A stretch of DNA of 64,000 bases from Rachicladosporium sp. CCFEE 5018 (taxonomy: Eukaryota; Ascomycota; Dothideomycetes; Cladosporiales; Cladosporiaceae), in the NCBI GenBank assembly GCA_002077045.2, contig KZ111154.1:62001-126000 (forward strand), in the 5' to 3' direction. Below the pieces are notes generated by a model. It was not told where the DNA came from. It worked only from the letters and a program-made list of their open reading frames with translations, and ran no database searches. Of the stretch, positions 21,436 to 32,781 are shown one piece after another (position 1 is the stretch's first letter; every line of letters begins with the position of its first letter). The translations under genes were made by a program, and so were the position numbers.

Positions 21436-23183
21436 TCAAGCGCCATTGAACCACTTCGAGAAAGCCTGGGCATATACGTCCCACCCGGTCTCGTCAGCAA
21501 TCTCAAACACGATGCTTCTCCGCTCAGTCAGCGCTGGCTTATCCTCCACTACCTTGACATCTCCAGCCTTCAGCACTTTCGCAAGCTTTGCTTCTCCTTG
21601 ATATGCTTTCCATGGTTCCACGCCATTGGCGAACCGTATAATATCACAGGCGAATTCGACAGCTAGGTCCTTTTGCTTGTCGCTGAGCTTCTCATTGAAG
21701 TTCTGCAGTAGGAAGACCAGGTCGTGGATATGTGTCGTGCGGCCTTGGAACGTACCAGGCCACGTGTTAGGCTCGTTATATCGGTATACGTAGACCTTTG
21801 CATCGTTCGAAAGCAGCTTGGCGAAGGCGACAGTGGGTGCATAGAATTGCAGGTCATTGCTGACTTCGAGGATATTCACAAAGGCCTCATCATCACTCGC
21901 AGGGAGATCATATGCGCTGAAAAGCTTTGCACTGATATGGACCGAGAGTGACTTCGACATGAAGTCATGAAATGACTGGTCGATCCCAGCTTTTCGATGG
22001 CCTAGACGAAGGGAATTTATGCTGCCCTAGAAAGCTTTCAGCACATGGACGAAACCGGAGAGATATCACACTTACATCGAAAGCACAGTCACCAATCACG
22101 ATAGCTTCGCACCACTCCCTACCTTTCAAGGGTAAGCTCCCATCCATTACGTTGGTCCACGTCACTTCCGAAGGAGCGATTTCGCCGTCTACCGACGGAA
22201 ACGCAAAGACGCCTGCTTTCATCAAGTTGCCACGCATCTCCTGGCCATCCATATTGCATAGTCTTGCTACAGTCTCGGAAGCACTTAGCTCGCTGAAGCC
22301 CAGTGCTTGTACAGCTCTACTGTAAGTCGCCTCAGTAGCTGCTGTCGGTAGGGGACGCATAAGAAGCGTAGTACCCGACATGAGCATTGCTCGCTTGAAC
22401 AAGGGCGTCTTGGAATGCAGATGGTAGGCGACGCTCACGGCACCGGCGCTTTCGCCTACTAGGGTGATGTTCTCGGGGTCGCCGTTGAACGCGTGTACGT
22501 ACTGCTTAAGCCACAGAAGACCGGCACGTTGGTCTCGGAGGCCATTGTTGGCTTCGTATCCTGCATCTTGCATTGACTTAGACGTCAGAAATCCCGTTAT
22601 ACCCAGCCGGTAGCTACATTCTTTCATCAGTGTATATTCTGTGCCGTTAGAGAAAGCATAAGCTTACTTGACACTAACGCCAATCATCGGCATCCCTTTC
22701 TCCACGCTCAGTCTGACCAACCTAGTGAGATCGTACTGTGGGAAGTTCGCACTGCCGTTCATGAACCCTCCTCCGTGAATAAAGACGAAAACAGGAAGCT
22801 TCTCTTCTACCGGCCTGCCACTCGAGTCTACGGGAATCGTAAAGTTGAGGCTCAGACATTCTGTCTCAGAGGTCGTCACACTGCTGGCATCATACGCTAA
22901 GGACTGCTGCAGGAGCTTGAACTCGAAGTCGGCACCCCCTGGGTTAACTTGTGGGCTGGCATTGAGTATCAGCGCTGTGTATAGCACGCGGAGCAGCGAG
23001 AGAGGCATACCCGTGCTTTGTAGCGTCCACAACTACAGTTTTCGTTGGGTAATGTTTCAGGACAGGCGGCGCGAATTGATCGGCCAATGTTGCGTATTGG
23101 ACGCCGAGGAACTGCAAGATGCCGTCTCGGCGGTTTCCTGTGAAGTCGCCAACGGCAGGATGTGAGTACTCAGAGGTCGACAT
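21436..23183 (-). CDS. type-B carboxylesterase (alpha/beta hydrolase)
   Basis: Four exons: 23011-23183, 22668-22955, 22076-22613 and 21436-22026. Introns are 55, 54 and 49 nt. 529 aa. The start MSTSEYSHPAVGDFTG has no signal peptide, so it is probably cytosolic. Motifs in order: oxyanion hole FVFIHGGGF, nucleophile elbow LVGESAGAVS, and the acidic/His half with RTTHIHDLVFLLQNFNE (catalytic His). The third intron joins IGDCAFD to GSINSLRLGHRKAG, which is the family's conserved junction; reading through it would give a false stop-containing frame. Substrate not predictable. Same strand as the disordered-protein gene, with a 230-bp spacer. Confidence 0.88.
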
Positions 23184-23783
23184 CACGTGTAAATCCCGGG
23201 ATGAGAAACGATATGAGTGAGAGCAAAGAGTCCATATGACAATATAGAGCAATTAGCTGAGGTATACTTCCTTCGGCGGCGATCAACTGCCGGATGGTGG
23301 AAGCATGCTATCCAACTTGTTGTAATGCACTCCGATCGCGGACTATTTCACGCAGGAGTGCAACCGGTGGTCACAGATGCGATTGACGAGGTCACCACAC
23401 TGCTATGTCGGTCGAGTATGTTACACGGAGGATTGGAGAACTAGACGAAAGCTCGGGCGATTTCGCCAATATGCCTCAGGCATTCCACATTCTCTCACAG
23501 TATGGCGTCAGGTCACGCTGCTGGCCAACGCAACATAACACAAGCGAAAGACCGCTATTGGGGCGCACACAGTGGAATCTCATTTGCCGCAATGTTATAC
23601 ATCATATGTACCGCTCCACCACAGACATTTCCTAGGTTGCCCAGAATCTCCTTCTGGTTCTCATGCAGCATTCGCCTTTCCTGCGTGCCCGAGCTCGTGG
23701 ATCCTTCTGTCGAGACCTCGAACGCTATCACCAAGAAATTTGGGGTGGCTGGCTCTTGACACCTGCCACGAACAGCGCAGCAT
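23184..23783. other. intergenic, no gene seen
   Basis: Upstream of the carboxylesterase and downstream of the ATP synthase subunit e gene, both minus strand. Only unsupported short frames. Confidence 0.5.
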
Positions 23784-24295
23784 CTATAGCTTCTTGCCCG
23801 CGATATCCTTCATGTACGCTTCTATGTCGAACCTCGGGTCATCCAAGCTCAGTGACTCTGTGCGCCATCTATTAGCAAACGTGCATCACACACAAGTCTT
23901 CTACTCCATAGCTATCCCCCTGCGCGCTACAAACACTGTAGCCCTGATCGCAGAACGTTGCAATGTCCAGTCCGGTTTGTTGAACTCTGGCAAGTGACAC
24001 GTACCTTGACTTGTACCCGACGACGGCGCATTCTTCCTCTGCCACGCCGCCTTCGCATCAGCTATGAGCTTCTGCTTCCTCTCGTACTCGTGCTTGTCTG
24101 CTGTGAGCTTGTCCTTTGTTGAGATTGCGGTTTGGTGTGAGAAGCCGTAGAAGACGCCGAAGACTAGAGCGCCCCACCGGAGGACCTGCACATCAGCATC
24201 TGTCAGTATGTTCTATCCATTGTCCCCTGCGTCATGCTCGCGCATAGCTGGAGGGTAGCATTGGTGGGACGTACGTTCACGCCGGTAGAAGCCAT
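23784..24295 (-). CDS. TIM11: mitochondrial ATP synthase subunit e
   Basis: Three exons: 24275-24295, 24005-24185 and 23784-23857. Introns are 89 and 147 nt. 91 aa. The first exon is only seven codons (MASTGVN). The protein has one N-terminal membrane helix, LRWGALVFGVFYGF, with the GxxxG motif that mediates dimerisation of the F1Fo complex (subunits e and g) in the inner membrane. A long basic/acidic helix follows (DKHEYERKQKLIADAKAAWQ), and the C-terminal DPRFDIEAYMKD is conserved in fungal subunit e. Splice choices were fixed by these conserved joins. Divergent from the dynein gene across 316 bp. Confidence 0.9.
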
Positions 24296-24611
24296 TGGGG
24301 GAGCGTTGACGGGTCGGAGGGCGTCGCGGAAGTCCAATGGCACGTAGGATAGTCTGAGTGATCAGGAGAGAGGAGACGAGGTTTTGATTAGGGTCCGGCG
24401 CAAGGTAGGAGTACCGGGTATAGCAATGGGAAGCAGTTCAATGTTTCTTGCGTTGGTGGCCGGAGCTGTTCCTGTCTGTATCCCGAGAATTGCAGGGGTC
24501 GTCACGCTAAGAGGAGCTTAAACCCGAGCGTGTTGACTTCACCTACGCCAACTTGCACGCGATATCCCTGAGAAATTTGCCAATATTCCGAACCCGGGGA
24601 CTCAATCGACC
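24296..24611. promoter_or_regulatory. divergent promoter region, subunit e / dynein intermediate chain
   Basis: A 316-bp spacer between two head-to-head start codons. It must contain both promoters. No specific element was identified by eye. Confidence 0.55.
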
Positions 24612-26697
24612 ATGATGGCTTCGTCTCAGTCGCGTAAGGATGAGCTGCTGGCGAAGAGGGCAAAGTTGGCCGAGATGAAGCGGCAAAAGGAGATCCGCAC
24701 CAAGGAGTTCACAAGCAGTAGACAAAGTCTGGACCCATCTCAAGTGAGTGACTACGAATACACATACAATGGCAGCAGCTCACTGACTAATGACATAGAT
24801 AGCGTCGCCCTCGCCATCTCGAGTACCAAGGCGAGCAGACGACCTCGACTCCCTAATCTCATCTCTGGTGGACCGTCCAGCATCTGCATCACCAGCGCCC
24901 AAGAAACGCGTGAATGATGCCGAAGACAGCGAAGCTGACGCGCCAAGACGGACTTACCAGGACGCTGCGACAGACACGCAAGCGCTGTCATTCACTGCGC
25001 CTACTACTGTGTATGAGGTTCCTGTGGACACGAAGCCAGAGTACATTACATACAGCAAGGGCGTACAGACTGAGGCGCGGCAGTCTTCTGGTAACAACAG
25101 TGATGAGTCAGATGCAGCGAAGAGTCCGTCACGGCGTCGAAGGAAGCTGAGCCATCGAGAGCGAGAAATGGACGAGGAAAATATACGCCAGAAACTGCGG
25201 CTGGAGATTGAAGAGGAGCTACGTGCGTTACAGCTGGACGAGGATGTCAGCTCAACGAGGGAACGCTTTCCATTACGAGCTTTGCAGCCCGAGGAGTTGA
25301 ATGCAGTCACGAATAGCAATGACTTCCTGGACTTCATCAAACGGAGCAGCAAAGTCATCGAGCGAGCACTAGATGAGGAGTATGATGTACTCGCAGATTA
25401 CGCACTCCAATCACGACAGCCCAACGGCGAGGACGAGGACGAATACACTGGTCGCAAAGGACGACGCATCAAAGAGGTCGCGCAATTCGACCTCACCGAA
25501 GCCATGGGCCGCAATCGCATGATCAGTGACATAGACTTCAGCCCCAAATTCCCTGAACTACTCTGCACAGCATACACCAAATCACAAGCCTCTCCACACG
25601 CACCGCGAGGACTGCTAAACGTCTGGAACATGCATCTCAAAGGTCGACCCGAATACAGTCTGACTGCTACATCAGACCTTCTCTCCTGCATGTTCCATCC
25701 TCATCACCCATCGCTGATTCTTGGTGGCACCTACAGCGGCCAGCTCTGCCTCTGGGACACTCGCGCCCGTAATCAACGCACGGGCGAGCCAGTCCAGCGC
25801 ACACCACTCACAGGCGGGCGATCAGGGCATGCTCATCCAATCTACAGCTTAGCCGTAGTCGGTACCCCAAACGCAAGCAGTATCCTAACAGTCAGCACCG
25901 ATGGTGTGGTCTGTGCCTGGTCTCCAGACATGCTCACCCAACCCCAAGAGTTCCTCGAACTCCGCGCTCCGAACCCGAGTGCCTACAAAACTGACGATGT
26001 AGCGCCGATATGCATGGCCTTCCCCGCAAGTGATCCAACATACTTCCTCGCCGGCACAGAGCAGGGCTCAATCCTGCCAGTCCATCGATACGACCGTGCT
26101 GGCGCCAAAGCAGGCGTCGATCCTCGGCTAAGCTATACATCCCACTCCGCGCCAGTGACGAGCATTGACTTCCATCCGAGTAAAGGCAAGGTCGATCTCG
26201 GCGACTTGTTCGTAAGCTGCGGTCTAGACTGGACAGTGAAAGTCTGGCGCGCCATTCCTCCCTCGGCTACAGCTTCCGGCGCCGCAAAAGCGCAAGAGCA
26301 GGAACCCCTCCTCATCATCCCACGCGAAGACTCCGTCTACTCCGCCAAATGGTCGCCCACCAAACCCGGTGTCTTCGGCTGCGTCGACGGCTCCGGTTTG
26401 CTAGACATCTACGACCTAGCCGCCTCCTCGGACTTGCCGGTCGCGAGCGCGAGGCCGAGCCACCATGCCGATCCAGCGGGTCAGGCGCACGGGCTGAACA
26501 GCTTGAACAAGCTTGCTTGGGAGAAGACGCAGGGAAAGCATGTCGCTGTTGGGGGGTTGAATGGCGTGACGACTGTGTTTGAGGTTGGGAGTGAGCTTGG
26601 TGGGGTGGAGACGAAGAGCGAGAGGTGGGTGGGGATGAGCAAGTGGGTCGGGCGGCATGGGAAAGGGGCTAGTGATGCTGTGACGGGTGCCCAGTAG
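24612..26697 (+). CDS. cytoplasmic dynein intermediate chain (WD40)
   Basis: Two exons, 24612-24743 and 24799-26697. Intron 24744-24798; the acceptor TAG at 24798 is the one that keeps frame. 676 aa. The N-terminal about 40 residues form a charged helix (RKDELLAKRAKLAEMKRQKE), the dynactin p150 and NudE binding region of this family. Two short segments, TDTQA and GVQTE (residues about 95-125), fit LC8 light-chain recognition. A second coiled coil and a seven-bladed WD40 propeller fill residues about 240-660 (SPKFPELL, HPHHPSLILGGTYSGQLCLWD, FHPSKG...DWTVKVW). It links dynein heavy chain to cargo and dynactin in microtubule transport and nuclear migration (NudI-type). Its last 29 bp overlap the tail of the opposing gene. 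Confidence 0.92.
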
Positions 26698-28071
26698 CTG
26701 GTATCGAGCCGCGCTGCAAGTCCACTGCAGCAATGTAGTTGAATGTAATCGCCCGCTCCAGGCCTTTGAATCGCTGTTCAATAGCCCTGGCATCAATGGC
26801 GTCGAAGCCACTCGCCAGCAAGCTCTGGCCGATGTCCCAGCCAGAGTCCCTCCTGGGCCAAGCGTAGGGCACAAGGACTATGACCGGGCACGCACCCAGC
26901 GTGTCGCAAACCATCGAATGCCCAAATTTGCGCATCGACTCTACTGCGATAGCGAGAACCTGGGGTTCCCACACCTTAGACGTGGTCATGATGGGTGAAG
27001 GCTCGATTTCCAGACTTTTCTTCGTGCTGTGTAGGCATGCCATGTAAGGTCGCGCATGTTTGCGAAACTTCTGGCGGAGCTGAATGCTGATAGCGGGCTC
27101 CGGACGGTTCATGAAAAGTTCCACGGAGCTTGATGCTGAATTGTATGTTAATGTATGGGCGTATGGCAATTCGGGATCTGTGCTTGCTGAGACTATGCAG
27201 GGACCACTGCTCGGCGTGGTGCCATTTCCGTTTGTCTTCTCAGAATGGCGGCGCGCAGCTCCATCGTTCGTTGCGAAATACTGACTCGGTGCTGTTTCTG
27301 GCCGCTTGGGCAGCTCGTATTGATTGTGACTTAGACCAGCGGGGTCGTTCGGTAGCGTTCGCTCGGTCTGTGCGGATACAGTGTTAACGGATTCTGTGGG
27401 ATATGATGTTATACATCACTTGGGAAAGGCGGTACCTGAGATGTGACGCTACTTCTCTTCCCATTCGGATCTTTATTGAAGCTGGCCAGAAGGCTAGTCG
27501 ATGTATTGGGTGCAGTCGCTCTGTCATAGATTGTGTTCTCGGCAGCCTGGGGAACTCTCTCGTATGGGGGCCGTGAGCGAGCAGCAACGGCGTCCACATC
27601 TGGATCTCCGTCGAGCAGGATGCTAGCTAAACTTTCGGATAGCCCGCTGACGCTTGTTCGGGTTCTTTCACCAGCTTGCGAGGCCGCAGTGTCATTGCTT
27701 TCCCCCATAGAGGAGCGACTTCGGGGCGCAGTCGTCGAAATAGGACTTTCCAACTCGGACTGAGGAAGCGGCGCTGGCCGCGCTCGTGGAGCGGACGAGG
27801 GCGGAGTAGTGAGCGGGTCAAAATGCGCTGGCGTGCTCGGAGCACTAGCGTTGTAGTAGTGATCTAGAATGAGGTGCTCGTGTGAGTAAAGATCCAAGGC
27901 GAGAATGCGACCGGCCCACGTACCGTGAATGTGGTAGATCGTGTTCACTCGGCCGTACCAGCTATTATCGTCTACGCCATACCGCTGGCGGTATTCACTG
28001 CCAACATGCACGCTTGCTTGGCCAGCAGCATCTAAGCTGCTGAAGTTGATGGTGCCAGCCTCCTCTGGCAT
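26669..28071 (-). CDS. tandem family copy P1, intact
   Basis: Three exons: 27924-28071 (148 nt), 27436-27863 and 26669-27367. Introns are 60 and 68 nt. 424 aa. Exon 1 encodes the family's motif module (ASVHVGSEYRQRYG, then YGRVNTIYHIH). The phase-1 intron joins it to DHYYNASAP, a disordered Ser/Pro/Thr linker of about 200 residues. A C-terminal domain of about 110 residues follows: AIAVESMRKFGHSMVCDT, then AWPRRDSGWD and LLASGFDAIDARAIEQR. No signal peptide, transmembrane segment or catalytic motif is visible. I know no characterised homologue. Copies P2-P7 follow upstream in the same orientation. Its stop lies inside the 3' end of the convergent dynein gene. Confidence 0.75.
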
Positions 28072-28746
28072 AGCTGGCAGTCGCTATGTTACGCTATCAC
28101 CACTGCCAAATGTTTCCACAGCATCTCGTGGAGCTCGACACTGCCGCCTTGGTGGAACCGGCTTCGCGAATCACTTTTGAGCATCATGCGCGACTCCATT
28201 AACGCTGAGGACTGCGAAAGGAGATACCATAGTGAAGCAGGAAATGCGTGGGATACAGTGATGAGAAATTGTAATAACTCCATGGACTCACCGCGAGAAT
28301 TCGCTTCAGCTCATCAAGTCCGCAGCTTCAGCACAGCCACACCTGGCGGGAGCTCTTCAAGCAAATCAGCATCTTTTAGCCTCAAGCCTACCGACGAGTC
28401 GAAGGGTCGAGTGGCAGTTCACACGGGTCATTAGGGAGCCCGTGCACAGATGACAGTTGGCTGCATGTCATGCCAGAAGAGAATGTTGAATACCTCTTCT
28501 ACCGGTATCATATCGTGCATATCTAACATGAAAGTTTTACAACACAGGTGTCTTTCGAAACCCAACATGACTTTCACGATATGTGCTTCGCTTTGTCAAG
28601 TCGCTCGCACAGTACCCAGATGTAGCAACACGGATGGAGCTGAATCTCACATGGCGTAAGTACGCTGCGCATCAGCTTGTACTTCTCCCCAAGCGCGAAG
28701 TCGACTCGTGAGGATGGGATGAGTCGGGTTCATAAGTCACTCCTGC
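28072..28746. other. spacer between family copies P1 and P2
   Basis: No readable family fragment and no other gene. Must contain the P1 promoter. Confidence 0.5.
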
Positions 28747-29530
28747 TCACGACATACCATTCCGCATCATCAGGATTTTGCCAACAACAATCCGCCACCT
28801 CCCATCTCGAGCCCTCTTGGAAATCCTCTCTGTGCCAAGATCCTCGAACCCGCTAGGACGTAGGGCGTGACCCTCATCCACACCAGGATGTTCCGATGGT
28901 CCATTCCAGAATGTGAAGAACAGCATTATGTGGACGAAGCCCTGGTCCTGCCTCTCGCGCTTGCAAACCATCCAGTGGCCGTACGACTTCATGATATCTA
29001 CAGCGTCGTCAAGTCCCCTCTGTGTAAAATCTGTGAAGATGTCCAACGGTGTAGGTACGGGGTGCTTTGGTGCGAGCTCAACGTATGATTTGACTTTGGG
29101 TGTCGTCGTTGCGATATCGGGCTCCACTGAGGCTGGACTGATAGCTTGTAATCCTGGTTCTGGAGTTTGCATGTTCAGAGACTCTGAGACTTGCATCTCC
29201 TTCGTCGCTGCATTGGAATTACCGGGCGGCGACGACTGTGGTCCCTGCGGTGCCAGAGGTAATGAGACCAAGGTTGTGCTAGGTGGTGTGGGCGTCATCG
29301 ACCCACTGGCAGACCACATAAGGTCTCGAGGCGAAGCCTATGTCAGTGGCGATCACTGTAGCCGCTACTTTGGGATACTCACTCTGTATCTAATAGAGAT
29401 TGGTAACGCATCCATATGAGTCTCGCTCAATTCTCGAATGCACTTCGCGATACTCATCCCCCACGTGTACCCATGAATCGTCTGCAGCGTCGAAGTCTCC
29501 AACATTGATGCCGCCAGCCTTGCGAGACAT
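28747..29530 (-). pseudogene. tandem family copy P2, stop codon in the motif exon
   Basis: Exon 1 29383-29530 (148 nt, same length and phase as P1 and P3), intron 29325-29382, exon 2 28747-29324. It encodes a 242-codon reading frame with one internal stop. The module reads INVGDFDAADDSWVHVGDEY and then VTNLY-stop-IQ. The stop (TAG, 29390-29392) falls exactly where P1 and P3 have His and P7 has Gln. One C-to-T change from CAG would produce it. The linker (SASGSMTPTPPS) aligns with P3, and the C-terminal domain (DIMKSYGHWMVCK, LRPSGFEDLGTERISKRA) is still open. A protein could only be made by readthrough or from a downstream start. Recently disabled is the likeliest reading. Confidence 0.65.
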
Positions 29531-30230
29531 TGTCTAGATTGTACACGAGATCGCAGAGGACGATGTCCAGCGTCAGCAGACGACCCGTCCACCAGCACAT
29601 TCGGGTGACTCTGACAGGGAAGCTACGGCTCTAGACGCTAGACTTGCTCGTATCGAGACGAGGCTGTCACTTGTGTAGGGCTAGATTTATGCGTAGAGCC
29701 CCGGGCAAGACAGTCGCTGGGTCAGTATAAACCGGCATTGAATTCCGCGACGAACGAAGGCTGACTGGTACAATTTGCTATCGGTTGTGGCTGCATGCAC
29801 TTTTAGCTACCTGCAGCTTGGGGGTGGCATGACCTCACGTAATCCATGCGGCATTGGCCTCCGCGTACAGGGCCTTCGTGGTATCTATGTTATGACATGC
29901 AGGACCGCAAGCGTTGGTCCAACTCAATTTCTCGTATATTCTGGCGTGAAAGGTGCAGCAAGACGACACTCGGAGTTGGTTGGCAGCAAATGTTAGGCTA
30001 CAGCTGTAAATTGAAGTTGTGAATACATATATGCAATAAAGTCGCCGTCAATATCCGCCGCACTCTAGATTACTCCCAATCGACAGACGATCCACTGTGG
30101 GCAATAGGTCAAAGGGACGCATTCCGTTAGGTGCTGTGTCCCTAGCTCGAGTGGCCACTCATTGACTAATTTCGCAATCAAGAGCTCCACGTACATGCCC
30201 AAGTGTGCGCACTGTGATAGTCACGCAGCC
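29531..30230. other. spacer between family copies P2 and P3
   Basis: Nothing recognised beyond short frames. Confidence 0.5.
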
Positions 30231-31644
30231 TCATCGTGGTTCTGTGTCGGTGTCTGCCGCGGTATAGCTAAAGAATATTGACCCATGTACGCCCTCTGCG
30301 CGCTTCGCGATAGCCCTTGCGTCAATGGTGTTGAAGCCGCTAGAGATCATAGCCTGTACATTGTTCCAACTATACGCGCTGCTTGGCCACGCCTTGAAGC
30401 AGATGCCCATCACGAGATACGAACCACGGGTATCACACACCATCGAGTGGCCAAACATCCGCATCAACTCGATCGCGAAGGCGAGATCCTTGCGATTCCA
30501 GACTGTGGTAGTAGCAAAAGGCGGTGGTGGTGCCATGGGTAGTCTTGGTTCGGCTAGAACGGCGAAGATGTTTGATTTCGACGAAGTCATCCCACGAAAC
30601 TTCCTGAACTCAGCTCGCAGTTGTACGCTAGCAGATGGCTCAGGGAAGCTGTATTCGACATGCGGGCCAGCTCGGGGTGCCGAGGCCGCTTTCTGCGCAT
30701 CAACAGGAAGCTGCTGCAACTCGGGCGGTTTTGTAGACATGGAGGGCACTGCGCTGCTCTTTGGATCAGTGCCAACTGTGAACCATGATTCTAATTGACG
30801 GAACGTTTCAAGACTAAACTCGTCCATGTACTGACGTGACGCTGTGCGTGGTCGCCTGGATGGCCTATCCTCGTTGGCTCTTGAGGTCGCACTAGTCTCC
30901 ACGATACCAGGCTTCGATGGTGCCGCTTGAGCGTCAACAATGTTTTGCAAACAGGTTCGCGACTTCCGTGCCGCCGGTTGAGTCTCCGTGGTCTTTTTAC
31001 TTGAGGTCGAGACACTGGGTGCAGAATGTGATGCTTGTTTAGTGTCATTGCACCCAGTCAGTGTGGCTCTCTCGATCATTGCGTCAAGACTTAGCACCGA
31101 TTTGGGCTCGGTTGACGAGCCCAGGCCGGTTGGTGTTGTAGCCGCGATGTCTTTACATCTCGGCACTGGTGTCGGCACCGGACGAAACCTTGCGTCACGA
31201 CTCTTTGCATGATCGGCGAACGCCTCGTCCAGACTCTCCAACCTAACAGTGCTCGTGTCCGAGGATGGGACGGCAGCCCGGTCGGGGTTTCCCGCCGTGG
31301 TACTTGCATCTTTGCTGGGCTGCGCTGGCGGTGCCGAACATTCTCTGCGCGGCGCCGGTGCTGGTGCCTCGAAAGGTGAGCTGGGAGCCGCGGGCGTGAT
31401 GGAGCCACTAGCTGCGTAGTGGTGATGAACACCGTGGTCTGCGATGGCGTTAGCATCCAAATGAATTCGATGCCCAACAGGATCAATCCCACGCACAGGA
31501 TACGTGATACACCGCGTTGACTGGACCATGCGATTGCTTCTCATCTATACCGTATCCCTGGTGATACGCACTCCCGACATGCACGCCCGCTTTGCCGGAA
31601 GCATCCACGTTGCCAACACCGATGCTACCAGGTTCCTGGGGCAT
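30231..31644 (-). CDS. tandem family copy P3, intact
   Basis: Two exons, 31497-31644 (148 nt) and 30231-31438. Intron 31439-31496 is 58 nt. 451 aa. The module is SIGVGNVDASGKAGVHVGSA followed by YHQGYG and VNAVYHVS. After the intron come a His-rich joint (HGVHHHYAASGSITP) and a disordered Ala/Pro/Ser/Thr linker of about 290 residues. Then comes an island EFSLETFRQLESWF and the C-terminal domain: AFAIELMRMFGHSMVCDTRG, FKAWPSSAYSWNNVQ and SSGFNTIDARAIAKRA. Unlike P1, no second intron is needed. It is the clearest full-length reference for the family. Function unknown. Confidence 0.75.
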
Positions 31645-32304
31645 AGCGAAAAGGCGCTACGCTACTGTCGCAACACGGCAGCCTTCGTCTGGCCACTTCT
31701 ACGACTACACGAGTCCAGAAATCATGACAGGTAAGTAGGAAGACCATTGGGATGAATGGAATCGAGGACTATGAAAAGAAAATGGCAGATAATCCGAACA
31801 TGAATGCGAGACTTGGTACAATACAAACTCTTAGTCTCGCTGGAGCTTCGACGTGAGCAACGCTGCAAACTACACCACAGCCCACGCCGAGCATGGCATT
31901 GCGCCGGATGCTGAGAGTGGTGGCTTGTCGACCAAAATGGCATCAGCAGCTTGTAGCTTGAGGTTGCATGACATTTCGCCCGGATCATCAAGGCGTCCGT
32001 GCATCAACAAACCGAGCGGGCGACCTTCTTCAATCTTGCGGCTACTTAGCACATACATGTAGGAGCATCATGACATGCGCTCGTGGCCTAACACCAGTAT
32101 CAAAATCAAGGATCAGTGCTCACAATCGGGCGCAATTGGTCACTCGGTCTAGCGCACGAATTTCGCGCAGGAGTTGACCGAACATAAAGTCAAATTCATG
32201 TGCGATGAAAGAAGGACGAGACTAAAGTGGGAGGTTATATTGGGCGATGGGATCGTCGGCAGTGGAGTGGGTGCTGTGGTCATCTACGGAGCCAATCCGC
32301 AAGA
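31645..32304. other. spacer between family copies P3 and P4
   Basis: No supported gene. The P3 promoter side. Confidence 0.5.
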
Positions 32305-32781
32305 TCAGTATCGTTGTAAGCGATCTACTGTAGCACGAAACATGCGGACTTTTTCATCAGGTATTCGTACTAGCTGCCGCTGCAGGATACCCAAAGAAGA
32401 ACACTTCTCGTCCAAATGTACTGGCTGGGCGATTCGCGCTCTCTTACCCTCGTTGACGACAAGCCTTGCGTCCCTCGGAGAGAAGCCGCTCGCGGTCATG
32501 TCTTGAACAGAGCCTACACTGCGCGTGATCGCTAACCACGCTGCGAAGTAGACGACCACCGTGGGTTAAAGGCCTTGCACGCCGATGACCAACGAATGAC
32601 CAAAGCGTCTCGTCAATCCCATGGCGCGAGCGATGTTACGTCGGCCGACACTCTTGTTATTGACAGTCGAAGTAGTGGCGCTACCGGAATAAGGTCGAAG
32701 ACGTTTATCCTTTCTAAGAGATCGATTGGCTTGCTGACTTAACATCGGACACTCAATTCGTGTTCCCATCACCGCCCGCAC
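32305..32781 (-). pseudogene. tandem family relic P4 (C-terminal domain only)
   Basis: Only the C-terminal domain is left: ARAMGLTRRFGHSLVIGVQG, then a TAA stop (32566-32568). The same frame continues with VVVYFAAWLAITRSVGSVQD and MTASGFSPRDARLVVNEG. The two halves align with the single domain of P1 and P3 (FGHSMVCDT, AWP, SGFxxIDARAI), so the stop is internal. No module exon or linker of its own precedes it; the 5' side runs directly into the stop codons of P5. It may be a truncated duplicate or the former tail of P5. Confidence 0.6.

Noticed and set aside
22000..22090. Reading through the third carboxylesterase intron as coding
   Set aside because: It gives a stop-terminated tail, while splicing restores the conserved GSINSLRLGHRK junction.
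24612..24743. Later acceptor (ATAGATAG) for the dynein intron
   Set aside because: It leaves the wrong phase; the TAG four bases earlier keeps the frame.
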